From positions 1,081,501 to 1,145,500 of the forward strand of contig NZ_CP044545.1 of assembly GCF_008935075.1 (NCBI RefSeq): a stretch of 64,000 nt of DNA, written 5' to 3'. The notes beneath the pieces were generated by a model that did not search any database, was not told where the DNA came from, and saw only the letters and a program-made list of their open reading frames with translations. Both the position numbers and the translations under genes were made by a program. Source of the stretch: Pradoshia sp. D12 (GTDB taxonomy: Bacteria; Bacillota; Bacilli; Bacillales; Pradoshiaceae). The first letter of the stretch is position 1; every line of letters starts with the position of its first letter. This document shows, in pieces, positions 1 through 7,062 of the stretch.

Positions 1-387
1 GAAGCTATTCAATTAGCGGCTGCTCCCTTGATAGAAAATGATTCTATTGAACAGACTTATGTAGATAAAATAATCAGTAATACGAAGGAACTAGGTCCTT
101 ATTATGTACTTGGCCCAAACATTGCTTTGCCTCATGCAAGACCGGAATTTGGTGTAAAACAGATGGGATTAAGCTTTCTAGTTATGAAAGAACCTGTATG
201 GTTTTCGGATAAGGACCACCATAAGGTTCAGCTGATTATTGTACTGGCAGCGGTGGATAATCAATCACATCTAGAAGCACTATCTGAATTGGCAGCTGTC
301 TTAGGTGAAGAATTGAATGTGAAACAACTAATCCATTCCAAATCCAAAGATGATTTTTTAGAGCAATTATTTTCATTTATACAATAG
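1..387 (+). CDS. PTS ascorbate-family EIIA component (5' partial)
   Basis: Cytoplasmic phosphocarrier that passes phosphate from HPr to the adjacent EIIB. The reading frame is open from base 1, so the N-terminus lies outside the window; 128 residues are visible. The phosphorylatable histidine is His45 of the visible part, in the motif ALPHARP typical of the mannitol/fructose/ascorbate EIIA fold. It is followed 11 bases later by an EIIB and then by a UlaA-type EIIC, so the three form one operon. The family assignment rests on the EIIC; the true sugar is not fixed by sequence, since UlaA-like permeases also carry other substrates. A regulator (often a PRD protein) may lie upstream, outside the window. 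Confidence 0.88.
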   Translation, partial: EAIQLAAAPLIENDSIEQTYVDKIISNTKELGPYYVLGPNIALPHARPEFGVKQMGLSFLVMKEPVWFSDKDHHKVQLIIVLAAVDNQSHLEALSELAAVLGEELNVKQLIHSKSKDDFLEQLFSFIQ

Positions 388-398
388 GAGGCAGCAAG

Positions 399-671
399 AT
401 GAAAATATTAGTTGTATGTGGGAACGGTTTAGGAAGTAGTTTTATTGCAGAAATGAATGTAAAGAAAGCTTTGCGTGAAATGAATCGGGAGGCAGAAGTA
501 GGGCATACCGATTTAACATCCGCCAAAGCGGAGACAGTAGATTACTATATTGGTTCACCTGAAATCATGGAGCAGTTAGAGGGAGATGGAAGGAAAGTCA
601 TTCCGCTCATTAATTTATTCAATGTCGAAGAAATCAAAACTGTTTTAGAAAAACATCTGGAGGATATATAA
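399..671 (+). CDS. PTS ascorbate-family EIIB component
   Basis: Small cytoplasmic phosphotransfer subunit of 90 residues, the usual size for UlaB-like EIIB. The N-terminus gives a first beta strand followed by the phosphocysteine loop, VVCGNGLGSS, with Cys7 as the residue that takes phosphate from EIIA and hands it to sugar bound in EIIC. The ribosome binding site is GGAGG about 8 bases before ATG. The stop codon is one base from the EIIC start, so the two are probably translationally coupled. No defect is seen. Confidence 0.88.
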   Translation: MKILVVCGNGLGSSFIAEMNVKKALREMNREAEVGHTDLTSAKAETVDYYIGSPEIMEQLEGDGRKVIPLINLFNVEEIKTVLEKHLEDI

Positions 672-672
672 C

Positions 673-1929
673 ATGGATTTGATAGTAGACATATTAAGTA
701 CTCCGGCGATTTTGGTTGGTTTATTCGCTCTGATTGGTTTATTGCTGCAGAAAAGAGCAGCTACTGAGGTTGTATCTGGAACATTAAAGACAATTATGGG
801 CTTCCTGATTATTGGTGCTGGTGCAACTGTCATTACGGGTTCACTCTATTTCTTTGGAAAAATGTTAGAGAAGGGCTTCGATATAGATGGTGTTATCCCG
901 AACAACGAAGCGATCGTTGCGATGGCTCAAAATGCTTTTGGTACTGAAACAGCTTTAATCATGTTGTTAGGTATGATTATTAATATCCTCTTAGCTCGCT
1001 TCACTCCATTTAAATATATATTCTTAACAGGACACCATATTATGTTTATGGCTTGTTTGTTAGCAGTCGTATTATCGACAGGCGGACTAGATGGAGCAGC
1101 TTTAATTATAATTGGGTCTATTATTCTAGGATTATTAATGGTTTTAAGTCCAGCCCTGCTACAGCCCTTTGTTAGAAGGATTACAGGTAATGATGACATT
1201 GCGATCGGTCACTTTGGTTCATTCGGATATTGGGTTGCTGGATTAGTAGGTAAAGGAGCAGGGAATAGAGCTAAGTCAACAGAAGATATTCGAGTGCCAA
1301 GAAGTTTAGGATTCCTTAGAGATACATCCGTAGCAATCTCCTTAACTATGTTAGTTATGTTCTTTATCGTTTCGATTGCTGCTGGTCCAGCTTACATTGA
1401 AAATGAGTTGAGCGGCGGTCAAAACTTTATTGTATTTTGCCTTATCCAAGCAATCACGTTCGCTGCAGGTGTTTATATCGTTTTAGCGGGTGTTCGATTA
1501 TTATTAGCAGAAATCATTCCTGCCTTCAAAGGGGTAGCGGACAAAGTTGTTCCTCATGCTAAACCGGCATTGGATGTACCAGTGGTGTTCCCTTTCGCCC
1601 CAAATGCAGTCATTATTGGTTTTATTTTTAGCTTTCTCGGAGGTATTATAAGTATGTTTTTACTTCCGTTATTTGGCTTGAAAGTAATTGTTCCTGGTCT
1701 AGTACCACACTTCTTTTGCGGAGCAACAGCTGGTGTATTCGGAAACGCTACAGGCGGCAGAAGAGGAGCTATGTTAGGTGCATTTGTTAACGGTATTCTG
1801 ATCAGCTTCTTGCCAGCATTATTACTACCGGTCTTAGGAGACTTAGGTTTTGAAGGTACAACATTTGGCGATACCGATTTCGCGATCGTGGGTATTTTCT
1901 TAGGATATTTAATGAAACTATTTATGTAG
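673..1929 (+). CDS. PTS ascorbate-family EIIC permease (UlaA-like)
   Basis: Integral membrane permease of 418 residues, slightly shorter than E. coli UlaA. About eleven hydrophobic segments are visible, starting at residue 12. Conserved UlaA/SgaT features include the early GTLKTIMGFLIIGAGA stretch, the GHHIMFM motif near residue 120 and the late FFCGATAGVFGNATGGRRGA segment. It takes up the sugar while EIIB phosphorylates it. The gene closes the operon and is followed by a terminator. L-ascorbate is the family's best known substrate, but no ascorbate catabolic genes are visible here, so the substrate is an inference. Confidence 0.87.
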   Translation: MDLIVDILSTPAILVGLFALIGLLLQKRAATEVVSGTLKTIMGFLIIGAGATVITGSLYFFGKMLEKGFDIDGVIPNNEAIVAMAQNAFGTETALIMLLGMIINILLARFTPFKYIFLTGHHIMFMACLLAVVLSTGGLDGAALIIIGSIILGLLMVLSPALLQPFVRRITGNDDIAIGHFGSFGYWVAGLVGKGAGNRAKSTEDIRVPRSLGFLRDTSVAISLTMLVMFFIVSIAAGPAYIENELSGGQNFIVFCLIQAITFAAGVYIVLAGVRLLLAEIIPAFKGVADKVVPHAKPALDVPVVFPFAPNAVIIGFIFSFLGGIISMFLLPLFGLKVIVPGLVPHFFCGATAGVFGNATGGRRGAMLGAFVNGILISFLPALLLPVLGDLGFEGTTFGDTDFAIVGIFLGYLMKLFM

Positions 1930-2000
1930 ATGCTAGAAAAGCATCGAACAACAGAAGAAGTGATAAATATTTTAGTTTTAAATGAGTTTTAACGCAAAAA

Positions 2001-2035
2001 AAGCAACTACATCATAATTTGTAGTTGCTTTCTTT
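2001..2035. terminator. Bidirectional terminator between PTS operon and 2034-2639
   Basis: An 11-bp perfect stem (2001-2011 with 2020-2030) with an 8-base loop. A run of A lies before it and a T-rich run after it, so it can stop transcription from both converging units. Confidence 0.8.
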
Positions 2036-2639
2036 AATGTTTTGAATAAAATTTTCTGCGTAGACCCAGGTATTCTGTTGCCGTGATCATCATTTGAGCT
2101 TTCTTTGCTTGTTGATGTGCCATTACAATGTTTGAGCATTTCATATAAGCTTGATCTAGTACATTCTTGACCTCTTGCCGTTTATCTTCTGCGATTTCAT
2201 CTGGGAACCAATCATTTGCGAACCCTGTAATCATATATAATGAAATTACTTTTTCGGGGAATGATGTTGTATCACGATTGTCCAGTTCTTCTATTATCCT
2301 TGCTAAATTAGTGTTTGATTTGAGCAGGTTATAATAGCTTGCTGTTGCCTCGTATAAAGCGTCCAGCTCTTGTTTGTGATGTAATGCTTGGAGTGTTGTC
2401 ACCGCTTCTTCAATCGTATCAAACCAATCATTTATTCCGGAGATTAAAAGGCTGGTTTGCGGGTCTGCTAACCCATATCCATTCATCACTTCGCAATCTG
2501 GGTAATGCTTTAACAATTCATTTTTTGTCGTGAAGATATCCCCGTGATAGGTCTCTCCTAAAGTATCATATACTTTATTGGCATAGAGACGAATCAGGTT
2601 TCCCTCTTTCATTTCCACTATCACTTCAAGCTTCTCCAT
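2034..2639 (-). CDS. Hypothetical protein
   Basis: A 201-residue soluble protein that I do not recognise. There is no signal peptide or membrane segment. The first 70 residues look like a mixed alpha/beta region containing MEKLEVIVEMKEGNLIRLYA, and the rest is mostly helical with a possible tetratricopeptide-like or four-helix character. The start is well supported by AGAAGG 8 bases before ATG. It stands alone, converging on the PTS operon across a shared terminator. Function unknown. Confidence 0.72.
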   Translation of the reverse strand: MEKLEVIVEMKEGNLIRLYANKVYDTLGETYHGDIFTTKNELLKHYPDCEVMNGYGLADPQTSLLISGINDWFDTIEEAVTTLQALHHKQELDALYEATASYYNLLKSNTNLARIIEELDNRDTTSFPEKVISLYMITGFANDWFPDEIAEDKRQEVKNVLDQAYMKCSNIVMAHQQAKKAQMMITATEYLGLRRKFYSKH

Positions 2640-2936
2640 CTTGCATTCCTTCTTTCATGTAGGTTTTGGATAGGATAGCAGCTATATTGTAAATTTGTTT
2701 TATAAGTATGTATCAAAAAAGAAAGGTTATATATTTACTTTACCTTCTGCTTAATCGTTTTGTATAGAGACAAAATATTACTAATAAACTGATTCTTTGA
2801 GAGAATCACCAGTGTATAACAACTAGTTAAGAATCATAGAGAAGTAGTGAAATTTAATGTAAATATGTGGTTAAATAAATGGAAGAAGGGGTTAGGTATA
2901 TTCTTCTTTTCAAAAAATAGTGAGGGGTAATATCTA

Positions 2937-3443
2937 TGTTCAAAATTACAAAGAATCCGTCTGGAAATACATACCGTGAGCTTATTGAATTGGCATTTAG
3001 TTCTTAGAAAGGATATGGGAGACTTAACTAAGTTTGCCCCCATTCAACGAAAGTTTGATCCATCATTTAAGCTTATGAAAGAGCAATCTGAATGGGCAAG
3101 TAACATTTTAGGAGATAATCAAACTGCAAAAGTATATTATTTTTCCACAGATGAATATGCAAAAAAAACAGTCTTGGAACTATCCAATTCTTTATTTGGT
3201 TGGGTTTTCCCTGACTTACCTGAAGATTTATCATTTTTTAAAGAAGGTGAGGACTGGCTGGCAACTAATTCTCATGAATCAGAGTGCTATATAATGACAT
3301 CAGATAAAAATGAAATAGCCAAAATTAATGCAATTAAAGGTTTAACTTATGAATGGGAAAGAGGAAAAGTAAGGGCTGTTAAGAAAGCTAGTAAAAACAA
3401 GCGTATGTCTAAGCATTCCAGACCATGGGAAAATGTAAATTAA
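2937..3443 (+). pseudogene. Frameshifted hypothetical gene
   Basis: The ATG at 2937, preceded by GAGGGG, opens a 23-codon frame (MFKITKNPSGNTYRELIELA...) that stops at TAG near 3007. A second frame takes over there with LVLRKDMGDL and runs to 3443. The two halves read as one protein, so I infer a frameshift or small deletion near 2998-3010 rather than a start at 2976. The downstream part ends in a basic tail (KKASKNKRMSKHSRPW). Family not identified. It lies beside an unknown gene and integrase debris, so it may be cargo of a lost mobile element. Confidence 0.5.
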
Positions 3444-3473
3444 ATTATTTTTTGTATAAAGAGGTGGATGTAC

Positions 3474-4136
3474 TTGTTTTTAAATGATATTCAGTTATTA
3501 GATGAGAGTGATAAAACAAATATATATACAGATGCAATATGTATAACTGAAATGTTTTTATGGTATCTAGGTAAGAAATTTAAAACAGAAGATTGTAAAG
3601 CCATTTTCTTTCACTGTGGTGATTATGAAAATGTCCGGGTCATTAAAGAAGAACAAGAAGGCTACGATGTTCTGGTCCCTAAAAATAGTTATGATGTTCA
3701 ATTACCTTTAGACTTATCAAAGTATAATAAAGCAACTGACTTTGGTAAAAAGAAGATATTAACGTTAGCTTTGCAGAGGGGGATGACTTATTTAGCTGAA
3801 TCTAAGGATTGGGATATAAAGAAGGTTGATCAATCAATAGAAAGAATGTATGAAAAAAAATTAACACATACTTTTCAAGCGTGGAAAGGAAAGCTATCAC
3901 CTGATAAAAGGAAATTAGCTTATCCATTAGTTCACTTAGATTTAAATGAATTTAAAGTATCACTTATTGTAGAAGATAGAAGAAAGCAAATAATAGCGAC
4001 TAAAGAGATTGCCGTAACAAAGCCTGATTTGGATGAATTAGGTTATTATATGAAAAAATTAGAATGGCTAAGTGATTCCGAAGTAATTCTTTATACCAGA
4101 GCTCATAAAAAGACATATAATAGTATACTTTTATAA
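3474..4136 (+). CDS. Hypothetical protein
   Basis: Unknown soluble protein, about 220 residues, rich in Lys, Asp and Glu. Start choice: GAGGTGG (3461-3467) abuts an ATG at 3468, which is too close, whereas the in-frame TTG at 3474 has a 6-base spacing, so I use the TTG. No domain is recognised; a basic helical middle (LTHTFQAWKGKLSPDKRK) is followed by an alpha/beta C-terminal section. It follows the frameshifted gene 2937-3443 by 30 bases and may have been co-transcribed with it. Its AT-rich make-up matches accessory DNA. Confidence 0.6.
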   Translation: MFLNDIQLLDESDKTNIYTDAICITEMFLWYLGKKFKTEDCKAIFFHCGDYENVRVIKEEQEGYDVLVPKNSYDVQLPLDLSKYNKATDFGKKKILTLALQRGMTYLAESKDWDIKKVDQSIERMYEKKLTHTFQAWKGKLSPDKRKLAYPLVHLDLNEFKVSLIVEDRRKQIIATKEIAVTKPDLDELGYYMKKLEWLSDSEVILYTRAHKKTYNSILL

Positions 4137-4164
4137 AAATAGGTTTGTATTTAACATACCATCA

Positions 4165-4520
4165 ATAATAGCACAGACCAAGGCAAAGAACGTCTAATCA
4201 AACTAGCGAAGGTTCCTTATATGCCATTCCACAATTTCAGACATACTCATGCAACGATATGAATGAGGATGGGTGAGAATCCGAAAGTGGTTAGTGAGCG
4301 TCTGGGACATGCCAGAGTTGGGATAACACTCGATATCTATTCCCATACAATGAGGAAATGCAGAAGCGGACAGCGGATCGGTTTGGTGAACATTTTGGAT
4401 TTAACGGAAATAATGGAGACAGCTGAACCCATGGAAAGACGGGGATCGTGCAGTGTCGTGTGCAGCTTTTGTGCAGTCTTTGGGCAATGTATAAATATAC
4501 AGGAAAAATCGGACATTTAA
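4165..4520 (+). pseudogene. Tyrosine recombinase (integrase) C-terminal remnant
   Basis: Only the catalytic C-terminus of a phage or ICE type integrase survives. The box with H..R, read as PFHNFRHTHATI, is followed by an in-frame TGA at 4260-4262. The same frame then resumes with MRMGENPKVVSERLGHARVG and the catalytic tyrosine in LDIYSHT. A one-base deletion just after SHTM (near 4353) breaks the frame again; the shifted frame restores EEMQKRTADRFGEHFG. The N-terminal two thirds are absent. The 3' end lies about 60 bases from the 3' end of tRNA-Val, the classic arrangement for an element integrated in a tRNA gene. Confidence 0.85.
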
Positions 4521-4530
4521 CGAAAAACAG

Positions 4531-4575
4531 AAAAAAGGCTCAAACCCTTGATACTCTTAGGTTTAAGCCTTCTTG
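4531..4575 (+). terminator. Terminator after integrase remnant
   Basis: Ten-base arms 4537-4546 and 4560-4569 pair with one mismatch; A-rich before and TTCTT after. Probably the original integrase terminator. Confidence 0.55.
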
Positions 4576-4582
4576 AAAAGTA

Positions 4583-4655
4583 TGATCCCGACTGGGTTCG
4601 AACCAGCGACCCCCACCCTGTCAAGGTGGTGCTCTCCCAGCTGAGCTACGGAATC
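4583..4655 (-). tRNA. tRNA-Val (anticodon GAC)
   Basis: Read on the minus strand the 73 bases fold as a full cloverleaf. The 7-bp acceptor stem GATTCCG/CGGGATC has one T-G pair, the D-arm contains AGCTCAGCTGGGAGAGC, the anticodon loop CTTGACAG has GAC at 4620-4622, and the T-loop is TTCGAAC. It closely resembles the Bacillus tRNA-Val(GAC). CCA is not encoded: discriminator A at 4583 is followed by TAC. Many Bacillus tRNAs encode CCA, so the 3' end may have been replaced when an element inserted here. A consensus promoter lies just upstream. Confidence 0.95.
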
Positions 4656-4681
4656 AGAATACTATGTAATTAACAATATTT

Positions 4682-4710
4682 AATATAAAGGGTAAGTCAG
4701 TTAAAGTCAA
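4682..4710 (-). promoter_or_regulatory. Sigma-A promoter of tRNA-Val
   Basis: On the minus strand TTGACT (4705-4710) and TATATT (4682-4687) are separated by exactly 17 bases and lie about 27 bases from the tRNA 5' end. Confidence 0.75.
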
Positions 4711-4932
4711 GATGAATTTTTGTTGTAGGATCTTTCTTCTATATAAATACACAAAGCGATCCTTTAAATTAGAGAAGGAACATAGCCTTTTTAGTCCTCA
4801 TGAATCTGTCTGACATTCTTCAGAGTAAAGTCTGTAATAATCATCACCAAGATCTGTCTAATAATTGGCGATTTTGAAAGCAAATTTATCATTCAGTTGA
4901 TCTTTTTGCGCATACTAAAAATTATAAAATCT

Positions 4933-4978
4933 TTAGTAAATTTGTTTGACATAATTTACTAAAAATGATATTTTTAGT
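4933..4978 (+). promoter_or_regulatory. Promoter with two overlapping palindromic operators
   Basis: TTGACA (4946-4951) and TATTTT (4969-4974) have a 17-base spacer. A perfect 10-bp inverted repeat, TTAGTAAATT/AATTTACTAA (4933-4942 and 4953-4962), brackets the -35. A second perfect 9-bp inverted repeat, ACTAAAAAT/ATTTTTAGT (4958-4966 and 4970-4978), covers the -10. It faces the lasso precursor remnant, so it was probably the regulated promoter of that cluster. Between it and 5177 the leader has an 8-bp repeat pair TCAGTTCT/AGAACTGA and two copies of ATTATATCTATAA; I see no gene there. Confidence 0.6.
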
Positions 4979-5176
4979 ATACATCAGTTCTTTATAGAGA
5001 ACTAGTGACTATTGATCTATGAATTATATCTATAAGTTTGAGAGAACTGATTGTAGTTTAGGATTATATCTATAAAAGATAGATAAACTCAATACAATAA
5101 TAGGATGAAAAGGGCCTGCTTTGCTCCGTGTGTTCTAAATAAAGAACGATACATCAGGGGTGAAGGAGAAAAAAGT

Positions 5177-5265
5177 ATGTCAAAAACGAATCTTGAGTTG
5201 AGGTTCTTCATGTGAAAATAACTTTTGATGGTGGGCAAGTTAACGGTGGTCACAGAGGAAGTTGA
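5177..5265 (+). pseudogene. Lasso peptide precursor remnant (paeninodin type)
   Basis: GAAGGAG precedes ATG at 5177 by 8 bases. The frame begins MSKTNLE and stops at 5213-5215. One base out of phase the DNA reads EVLHVKITFDGGQVNGGHRGS and stop. The leader of paeninodin-type precursors carries a LEVLDV..T pattern with Thr two residues before the core, and LEVLHVKIT fits it across a frameshift near 5197. In this frame the would-be core has no Asp or Glu at positions 7-9, so no lasso ring could form: either the core is also shifted or the gene is dead. A hairpin terminator follows, as is common after lasso precursor genes. Confidence 0.6.
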
Positions 5266-5280
5266 TTGTGTAGAGAAGGA

Positions 5281-5319
5281 AAAAGCCCTTATACAAATTT
5301 ATCGTATAGGGCTTTTTTT
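5281..5319 (+). terminator. Terminator after precursor remnant
   Basis: AAAAGCCC(T)TATAC pairs with GTATAGGGCTTTT (one bulged T), then a seven-T run. In lasso clusters such a hairpin sits between the precursor and the processing genes. Confidence 0.75.
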
Positions 5320-5358
5320 AAAATTGGAGTGATGAAGTTGATTCAGGTATTGAAGCAG

Positions 5359-5421
5359 ATGGTGTACCAGGCGTTTGGATTTGCAATCAAAAGTGAAGTT
5401 GCCAGAGTTAATTTAGCTTGA
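5359..5421 (+). pseudogene. Lasso HPr-kinase-like (PadeK-type) N-terminal remnant
   Basis: A 20-codon frame MVYQAFGFAIKSEV... ends in TGA at 5419. Kinases of paeninodin-type clusters start with a very similar stretch (MY.AFG..I.SE). The position directly after the precursor and its terminator is where that kinase gene sits in intact clusters. Everything downstream, including the lasso cyclase gene expected next, is missing, so a deletion ends near 5.42-5.45 kb. Identification rests on about 14 residues plus context. Confidence 0.5.
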
Positions 5422-5453
5422 AGGATAGAAATCTTAATATATCAACTTTTATT

Positions 5454-5695
5454 ATGTCCAAAAGGAATGTAGTCAGTGATATGGATGGGGAGAAAGTGAT
5501 GTTAAGCGTCCATAATGTTAAATATTATAATCTCGGTGAAGTCGGAGGCTTAACCTGGGAACTAATGAATGAACCTAAGTATCGATGAGCTTGTGGATCG
5601 ATTAACAGAAGAGTATGACGGAAGCCCTGAAGAATGTGAAAGTCAGGTTCGTTCATTTCCTGGATATGTTGAAAAAAGAAGAATTAATTGACTAA
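5454..5695 (+). pseudogene. Lasso peptide RiPP recognition protein B1 (PqqD-like), frameshifted
   Basis: From ATG 5454 the frame reads MSKRNVVSDMDGEKVMLSV then KYYNLGEVGG, the signature of B1 proteins that bind the leader peptide, and stops at TGA 5586. The next frame continues SIDELVDRLTEEYDGSPEEC and ESQVRSF. After a second shift near 5657 a third frame gives LDMLKKEELID and stop. Re-joined, the product would be about 80 residues, the normal B1 length. Two frameshifts make it a clear pseudogene. It sits 27 bases before the intact B2 gene. Confidence 0.85.
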
Positions 5696-5722
5696 ACCAT
5701 TACTTCCTAAGGAGTTATGTTT

Positions 5723-6193
5723 ATGAACCTCATTCAGAAAGCTCGAACCTTGCTGTCCATAGATAGTAAAACCTTCATGATGTATGCAGAAGCTTATTGT
5801 TCCTTGGGAGTGGCCCGGATACAAAAGAGTCTGCCCTTTTCTAAAATTGCGCCTAAATTGGGCAGAAAGATGGAAGAGACCTCATTAACTTATGTGCCAG
5901 CCCATACTGAAATCCTGGAGTTAGTGTCCAAAAGTTTGGAGACGATGAGTAGATATACGTTTTGGGAAAGTAAATGTCTTGTTATGGCGATTGCAGGAAT
6001 GAGAATGCTCGAGCGGCGTGGCATTGAAAGTACTCTTTATATGGCAACAGCAAGAGATAAGGAAGGAAAGATGAAGGCTCATGCCTGGCTGCGGAGTGGA
6101 TTATATTTTGTAACTGGAGCCAATGGGAAGGAAGGATACACAGTGGTGGGAACCTTTGCTAAAAGAATGGGGGATCAGAAGGAGAAAAAATGA
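5723..6193 (+). CDS. Lasso peptide leader peptidase B2 (McjB C-terminal / transglutaminase-like)
   Basis: Cysteine protease that removes the leader from a B1-bound lasso precursor. The open frame encodes 156 residues from the ATG at 5723, chosen because AAGGAG lies 8 bases upstream (the ATG at 5717 is too close). Catalytic Cys85 is in WESKCLVMAIAG and His120 in KAHAWLRSG; FVTGANGKEGYTVVGTFAK is the usual C-terminal block. Length fits the B2 family. It is the only intact member of a cluster whose precursor, kinase and B1 are broken and whose cyclase is absent, so it has no visible substrate. It could be a remnant not yet mutated. Confidence 0.85.
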   Translation: MNLIQKARTLLSIDSKTFMMYAEAYCSLGVARIQKSLPFSKIAPKLGRKMEETSLTYVPAHTEILELVSKSLETMSRYTFWESKCLVMAIAGMRMLERRGIESTLYMATARDKEGKMKAHAWLRSGLYFVTGANGKEGYTVVGTFAKRMGDQKEKK

Positions 6194-6354
6194 TGGATAG
6201 ACAACCTTTGCACGTGACCGGTTTTTCCAAAGAGCTGAACCTAATGTTCGCCTTGAGCAAGGTACCAACATGGCAGAAGAGGATATGGAAAAAGTAATTA
6301 ACTGTTTGCAGATGGTCTTAAGAAGTAAATAATCTGAGCTAAAGAGGAGAGAAA

Positions 6355-6693
6355 ATGATAGGAAGAAATATACAGGAAATACGTAAACGTAAAGGAATGA
6401 CACTGACCCAGCTAGCTGCAAATGCCGGAATATCTAAATCCTATTTAAGCAATATTGAAAGGGGAGTGAATCAAAATCCTTCAATTGAAGTATTGAAAAG
6501 GCTAGCGTTTGTTTTAAATGCAGATTTAAAAACTTTATTGCGCGTACAAGAAGGTGTTGAAACCAATCAAAATATGAATCAGGAATTAATCAACCTAATC
6601 GAGGAATTAAAGACAACCGTAATTGATAAAGAACAAATGGATGAGTATCGGGCATTAATTGAGTATATTATGTGGAAAAGCAAAGTAAAATAA
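6355..6693 (+). CDS. SinR-like XRE transcriptional regulator
   Basis: A 112-residue repressor-type protein. Residues 1-62 are a classic helix-turn-helix (LTQLAANAGISKSYLSNIER, then NPSIEVLKRLA). The C-terminal 40 residues (IDKEQMDEYRALIEYIMW) match the SinI/SinR dimerisation helices, and length is nearly that of B. subtilis SinR (111). SinR represses biofilm matrix genes; paralogues such as SlrR exist, so orthology is not proven. No SinI-type antagonist gene is visible next to it. GAGGAG precedes the ATG by 6 bases. The 160 bases before it contain a short readable stretch (PNVRLEQGTNMAEEDMEK...) that I could not assign. Confidence 0.85.
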   Translation: MIGRNIQEIRKRKGMTLTQLAANAGISKSYLSNIERGVNQNPSIEVLKRLAFVLNADLKTLLRVQEGVETNQNMNQELINLIEELKTTVIDKEQMDEYRALIEYIMWKSKVK

Positions 6694-7020
6694 TTGCCCA
6701 ACCCTACCAAAATATCGAAATCATCCTAGCCAATGATGGATCAGAATTTATGGTTATACGCAGGATGGAATGCATAGTATAGATCAGTTAAAAATCGGTG
6801 ATAATCAGTGGCCGGTCGCTGTTGATGGCCATAGGCTTGAGACTCGACCTTATTTGCTGTGGAAATTGGATTACATGCATTATAAATACGGGAGTTGGCT
6901 CTGGAAGAGTGCTTTTACGTTTGTCGTCATCTAACTCATTCTGTGGGAGGTTTAGGATTGAAAAAGCCAAATTTCCAGGTCGTATTTTGGTTGCTATATC
7001 AGTAATGAATGATGGAATTC
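6694..7020 (+). other. Gene debris: glycosyltransferase-like and unknown fragments
   Basis: No intact gene. Near 6694-6742 the DNA reads IAQPYQNIEIILANDGS, the nucleotide-sugar binding start of a family 2 glycosyltransferase, after which the frame is lost. A second open stretch from about 6745 reads IYGYTQDGMHSIDQLKIGDN, continues RPYLLWKLDYMHYKYGSWLW and stops near 6932; I do not recognise it. Both fit continuing decay of the accessory region. Confidence 0.45.
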
Positions 7021-7048
7021 AAAAAGCCTCCCGGTTATGACGGGAGGG
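7020..7048 (-). terminator. Terminator of 7063-7833
   Basis: CCTCCCG/CGGGAGG (7027-7033 and 7041-7047) with a 7-base loop; on the minus strand it is followed by CTTTTTG. Confidence 0.8.
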
Positions 7049-7062
7049 AGCCTTGCGATAGC

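Noticed and set aside
4263-4520. 85-codon ORF read as an independent small gene
   Set aside because: It is the 3' part of the integrase after an in-frame TGA, and its second half is out of frame.
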